Below, piece after piece: positions 20,735-23,611 of a stretch of 23,611 nt of DNA. Both the position numbers and the translations under genes were made by a program. Location: the NCBI GenBank assembly GCA_002499085.1, contig DAKD01000014.1:726-24336 (forward strand), given 5' to 3'. The stretch comes from Methanomassiliicoccales archaeon UBA280. Its GTDB lineage: Archaea; Thermoplasmatota; Thermoplasmata; SG8-5. Every line of letters begins with the position of its first letter. Position 1 is the first letter of the stretch. The notes under the pieces are model-generated. The model saw only the letters and a list, made by a program, of their open reading frames with translations, was not told the DNA's origin and searched no databases.

Positions 20735-20743
20735 ATATTAAAA
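20735..20743 (-). promoter_or_regulatory. TATA box of the nadC operon
   Basis: The minus strand reads TTTTAATAT, centred 28 bases before the ATG at 20711, indicating a leaderless transcript. Divergent from the carbonic-anhydrase-like gene. Confidence 0.7.
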
Positions 20744-20781
20744 CCTTTCAATGAACCCCCGCCAATATTTCGGCGGGAAAA

Positions 20782-20790
20782 GGTAAATTA
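20782..20790 (+). promoter_or_regulatory. possible TATA box of the gamma-carbonic-anhydrase-like gene
   Basis: GGTAAATTA is centred about 28 bases before the ATG at 20814, which would make the message leaderless. No ribosome-binding site is seen before that ATG, which fits. The TATA match is weak. Confidence 0.45.
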
Positions 20791-20813
20791 GCTGTGCCGA
20801 TTATGCCCCGGCC

Positions 20814-21317
20814 ATGAAGCCCAAAGTGCATGAGTCATGCTTTGTCCACAGAACTTCTGTGATAGTCGGCGACGTAACAATCGGAGAGAACTGCGGCGTC
20901 TGGCCGAATGCCGTCATCAGGGGCGACGAGGCCCCGATATCCATCGGCAGGAATTCAAACGTCCAGGACTGCTGCGTCATCCATGTCACGACAGACACAC
21001 CGACCAAGATTGGCTGCAATGTTTCCCTGGGACACGGATGCGTTGTCCACGGCGCTACCGTGGAGGACAATGTCATAGTCGGCATGAAGGCGGCCGTGCT
21101 GAACAGGGCCGTTATCGGCCGGGGTTCGGTAGTGGCGGCCGGCGCGGTCGTGAAGGAAGGCGCGACAATCCCGCCCGGGAGCCTGGTTGCGGGAGTGCCG
21201 GCGAAGGTCGTGAGGGAAGCGGACCCGAGCCTGGAGCAGTACGCGATAAAGAATGCAGAAACCTATGTCAGCCTGGCGAAACGCCATAAATCCGGTGAAT
21301 TTTCAGAGTTTTTCTGA
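20814..21317 (+). CDS. gamma-carbonic-anhydrase-like hexapeptide-repeat protein
   Basis: A 167-residue left-handed beta-helix protein of the gamma-class carbonic anhydrase family (CamH/PaaY/YrdA group). Isoleucine/valine hexapeptide turns run from about 14 to 125, followed by a C-terminal helix (about 138-160). Metal-site histidines are visible at His57 (CCVIHVT), His74 and His79 (LGHGCVVHG). The active-site Arg36 and Asp38 (VIRGDE) and Gln51 (NVQD) are also present. The acidic loop that carries the proton-shuttle Glu in Cam is absent, as in CamH proteins. It would hydrate CO2 if active, but many such proteins have unknown activity. It stands alone, with divergent nadC operon upstream and a hairpin after its stop. 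Confidence 0.9.
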   Translation: MKPKVHESCFVHRTSVIVGDVTIGENCGVWPNAVIRGDEAPISIGRNSNVQDCCVIHVTTDTPTKIGCNVSLGHGCVVHGATVEDNVIVGMKAAVLNRAVIGRGSVVAAGAVVKEGATIPPGSLVAGVPAKVVREADPSLEQYAIKNAETYVSLAKRHKSGEFSEFF

Positions 21318-21318
21318 C

Positions 21319-21337
21319 CTTATCTTCAAGAGATAAG
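21319..21337 (+). terminator. short hairpin after the gamma-carbonic-anhydrase-like gene
   Basis: CTTATCT (21319-21325) pairs with AGATAAG (21331-21337) around TCAAG, two bases after the stop codon. It may terminate or stabilise the preceding message. It also lies just upstream of the next TATA box, so an operator role is possible. Confidence 0.4.
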
Positions 21338-21344
21338 TGAAACC

Positions 21345-21352
21345 TTTATAGA
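21345..21352 (+). promoter_or_regulatory. TATA box of the serine-biosynthesis cluster
   Basis: TTTATAGA at 21345-21352; the expected start is near 21373, leaving a very short leader that carries GAGGT (21372-21376 region) before the ATG at 21383. Confidence 0.65.
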
Positions 21353-21382
21353 TGCAATCCAAATATCCCGCGAGGTAATTCT

Positions 21383-22456
21383 ATGTCACACAAGAGATTG
21401 TTGATACCGGGGCCCTCGGAATCGCCGATCGAGGTCCTTCAGCAGCAAACCAGGTGGCTGATCGGGCACAGGAGCTCGGAATATACGGCTCTGTACACGG
21501 GAATCATTGAGAAACTGGGCAAGTATTTCGAAACCCAGAGGCACGCGGCAACGCTCACTGCATCCGGCACGATATGGATGGACATCACAGCCCGCAACAT
21601 GGTAAAGGGCAGGGCGCTGGCCGGCGTGTGCGGCGCATTCTCGGACAGGATGTACAAGACAATCCAGGACGCGGGAAAGCCCGTGGACGCGCTGAAGGTC
21701 GAACCGGGCATGGCCATCAAGCCGGAAATGGTGATGGAAGCTTTGGGCAAGGCCGATTACGACACCGTGGCTATAGTTCACAACGAAACAGCAACCGGCG
21801 TCCGCAACCCCATAGAGGACATAGGCAAGGCTATCAAGAAGGAATACCCCGACATAATGTTCGTCGTGGACACTGTCTCGTCAGCGGGCGGGGATTACCT
21901 CGTGCCCGAGAAGCTGAACGCAGACCTCATGTTCATGTCGACCCAGAAATGCTTCGCCCTGCCCCCCGGCCTCTCGATCGCCCTCTATTCGGATGCGGCC
22001 GTTGAAAGAGCCAGAAGCATACCGGGCAGGGGCCATTACACCGACCTGATCGCAATCCACGACTATTACCAGAAGAAGCAGCAGAACCCGACGACCCCGA
22101 ACGTCAGTTTGCTTTTCGCGTTGGACTATCAGCTGGACCGCATGCTCAAGGAAGGCCCCAAAGCCAGGTACGAGAGACACCTGGCCATGGCAGACCTTAC
22201 CCGGAAATGGGCCGCGAAGAAGATGAAGATGTTCCCCGAACCCGGCTACGAATCGATAACCGTATCAACCATAGCCAACACGCTCGGCAAGGACATAGGC
22301 GCGCTGAACAAGGAGCTTGGCAAGAGAGGATACCAGATTGCCAACGGCTACGGAGACCTGAAAGAGAAGACCTTCCGCATAGGCCACATGGGCGAATGGA
22401 CCCCGAATGAAATCAAGTCGCTTCTGTGGCATATAGACGACATCTGGGGTGAGTAG
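21383..22456 (+). CDS. class V aminotransferase (serine-pyruvate/phosphoserine type)
   Basis: A 357-residue PLP enzyme of the alanine-glyoxylate/serine-pyruvate aminotransferase group. It begins with the family's LLIPGPSESP. It has HNETATG (133-139), the PLP-binding Asp163 in VVDTVSSAGG, and the Schiff-base Lys189 in MSTQKCFALPPGLS. Substrate cannot be read directly. Directly next to serA, and because class V aminotransferases of the MJ0959 kind make phosphoserine in methanogens, the most likely role is transamination of 3-phosphohydroxypyruvate to phosphoserine; glyoxylate/pyruvate amination is the alternative. The ATG at 21383 has GAGGT seven bases upstream. Its stop is immediately followed by the serA ATG. 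Confidence 0.9.
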   Translation: MSHKRLLIPGPSESPIEVLQQQTRWLIGHRSSEYTALYTGIIEKLGKYFETQRHAATLTASGTIWMDITARNMVKGRALAGVCGAFSDRMYKTIQDAGKPVDALKVEPGMAIKPEMVMEALGKADYDTVAIVHNETATGVRNPIEDIGKAIKKEYPDIMFVVDTVSSAGGDYLVPEKLNADLMFMSTQKCFALPPGLSIALYSDAAVERARSIPGRGHYTDLIAIHDYYQKKQQNPTTPNVSLLFALDYQLDRMLKEGPKARYERHLAMADLTRKWAAKKMKMFPEPGYESITVSTIANTLGKDIGALNKELGKRGYQIANGYGDLKEKTFRIGHMGEWTPNEIKSLLWHIDDIWGE

Positions 22457-23356
22457 ATGAAGATACTGGTTTCGGACAAGCTCGCACCCGAGGGCGTGAA
22501 GATAATGGAGAAGGCGGGCCACACTGTCGTGAAGGCCTGGGACGAGCCCAAGGAGAACCTCCCCCGGCTCATTGCGGACTGCGACGCGATTGTGGTGCGC
22601 GCCGCCACCAAAGTCACCAAGGACCTAATTGATGCCGCTCCAAAACTTAAGGTGATCGGGAGGGCCGGCATAGGCCTGGACAACGTTGACGCGGAGCATG
22701 CCAAGTCAAAGGGCATAACTGTCGTCAACACGCCCACCGCGACCACGATCTCGGTGGCGGAGCTCACCTTCGCCTTCATCCTGGTCTCTTACAGGGACAT
22801 TGTGGCAGGCACAAACACCACCAAGGCCGGCAAATGGGAGAAGAAGACCATTAAAGGAAGGGAATTGTACGGTAAAACTCTAGGGATAGCAGGCATCGGC
22901 AGGATAGGCCAGGCAGTCGCTGAGAGGGCCGTTGCTTTCGGCATGAAGGTTCTGGCATACGATCCCTATGTCAAATCGGACAGGTACGAGAATGTCAGTC
23001 TGGAAGACCTAATCGCAAGGAGCGACTTCATCACCCTTCACCTGCCCCTGACCCCGGAGACAAAGCACATGATAGGCAAGGACCAGTTCGCCAGGATGAA
23101 GGACGGCGTGGTGATACTTAATGTCGCCAGGGGCGGCACGATTGACGAGAACGCCCTTTACGACGCCATGAAATCTGGGAAGGTGCGGGCTGCATGCCTA
23201 GACGTGTTCGAGACAGAGCCCCCTGCCGGGAATAAGCTCCTGGAGCTGCCTAACCTCTACTGCACGCCGCACATCGGCGCGCAGACGGACGAAGGCCAGC
23301 AGAGAGCAGGCGTAATGGTCGCCGAAGCGGTCCTTGAGAAGCTGAAAGGCAAGTGA
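22457..23356 (+). CDS. serA: D-3-phosphoglycerate dehydrogenase, short form without ACT domain
   Basis: A 299-residue D-2-hydroxyacid dehydrogenase expected to oxidise 3-phosphoglycerate to 3-phosphohydroxypyruvate with NAD+, the first step of serine synthesis. Motifs are GRAGIGLDNVD (68-78), the nucleotide-binding GIGRIG (146-151) with Asp169 ending the second strand (NAD preference), and the catalytic triad Arg225 (NVARGG), Glu254 (DVFETEPP) and His272 (CTPHIG). The usual C-terminal ACT regulatory region of long SerA proteins is missing, so serine feedback through ACT is not expected. ATG follows the TAG of the aminotransferase directly, with GGTGAG just upstream as ribosome-binding site, so the two are co-translated. 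Glyoxylate or other hydroxyacid reductase activity is a less likely alternative. Confidence 0.92.
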   Translation: MKILVSDKLAPEGVKIMEKAGHTVVKAWDEPKENLPRLIADCDAIVVRAATKVTKDLIDAAPKLKVIGRAGIGLDNVDAEHAKSKGITVVNTPTATTISVAELTFAFILVSYRDIVAGTNTTKAGKWEKKTIKGRELYGKTLGIAGIGRIGQAVAERAVAFGMKVLAYDPYVKSDRYENVSLEDLIARSDFITLHLPLTPETKHMIGKDQFARMKDGVVILNVARGGTIDENALYDAMKSGKVRAACLDVFETEPPAGNKLLELPNLYCTPHIGAQTDEGQQRAGVMVAEAVLEKLKGK

Positions 23357-23360
23357 TACC

Positions 23361-23611
23361 ATGGTGACAGTCAGGCCGTTCGCCGGCCTAAGGCCCAAGA
23401 ATGACCTTGCTGGAAAGGTCGCGGCTCCGCCGTACGACGTTCTGGACTCGAACGAGGCCAGGGAGATGGCCAAGGGCAATGCGCTGAGCTTCCTGCACGT
23501 GAACAAGTCCGAGATAGACCTTCCTCCGGAAACTGATGTGCACAGCGACACGGTTTATCAGAAGGCGGCGCAGAATCTGGGAAAATTCATTTCGGACGGC
23601 ATCATGGTCCA
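23361..23611 (+). CDS. DUF1015 family protein, N-terminal part (cut by window end)
   Basis: An open frame from the ATG at 23361 to the window edge (83 codons), four bases after serA. The translation starts MVTVRPFAGLRPKNDLAGKV and continues with AAPPYDVLDSNEARE and LSFLHVNKSEIDLPP. This matches the characteristic opening of the DUF1015 family (PF-x-G-x-R, then APPYDV). From memory, family members are about 400 residues and are often found beside serA and class V aminotransferase genes, which this arrangement repeats. The biochemical role is not established to my knowledge; a part in serine metabolism is inferred from neighbours. A weak GTGAT before the ATG may serve as ribosome-binding site. 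Confidence 0.8.
   Translation, partial: MVTVRPFAGLRPKNDLAGKVAAPPYDVLDSNEAREMAKGNALSFLHVNKSEIDLPPETDVHSDTVYQKAAQNLGKFISDGIMV

Overview
This is archaeal chromosomal DNA. The first 248 bases are the reverse complement of the 5' end of an archaeal 16S rRNA. Genes are preceded by archaeal TATA boxes about 25-28 bases from the expected transcription start; several start codons lie at or next to that point (leaderless), others have GGAG/GAGGT ribosome-binding sites. Content (polytopic Cdc48-like AAA+ ATPase, Sec11-type signal peptidase, NosD beta-helix and SbsA-type Ig proteins, nadC, serA with a class V aminotransferase) and the look of the 16S suggest a GC-rich, probably mesophilic euryarchaeon, best guess Thermoplasmatota. 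That placement is an inference; no search was run.

Layout. 1-769: 16S 5' end (minus), its leader and promoter. 770-8893: a minus-strand gene run, read from right to left as a Pro-rich secreted/anchored protein, an Ig-like type I membrane protein, a polytopic membrane AAA+ ATPase with a degenerate second ATPase domain, a small three-helix membrane protein, an AMP-forming acyl-CoA synthetase and a Na+/Ca2+ exchanger. The first four are tightly packed (9-base gap, 8-base overlap, TAG-ATG abutment) and look like one membrane system. 8979-10001: signal peptidase I, divergent from 10119-13346, a large secreted M28 peptidase with a five-blade propeller. 13347-13902: a gene-free stretch with a promoter, a highly foldable candidate ncRNA and a 92-base tandem repeat. 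13903-16935: a membrane-anchored NosD/SbsA-Ig surface protein, divergent from a small 2[4Fe-4S] ferredoxin and a stand-alone Lrp/AsnC ligand-binding domain.

17472-18093 holds an intact tRNA-Asp(GTC). Two 40-base direct repeats upstream share its 5' end. Downstream are two 59-base foldable repeats ending in its 3' end, plus two inverted repeats with compensatory changes. This is the least explained structure in the window. 18094-20711 is a minus-strand operon (80-aa unknown, nadC, SLC13/DASS transporter). 20814-23611 (plus) carries a gamma-carbonic-anhydrase-like protein, then a serine-biosynthesis cluster (class V aminotransferase, serA without an ACT domain, and the start of a DUF1015 gene cut by the window edge).

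The best candidates for something undescribed are the surface/AAA+ operon at 3565-8893, the tRNA-Asp-derived repeat cluster at 17583-18061, and the structured RNA candidate at 13398-13620.
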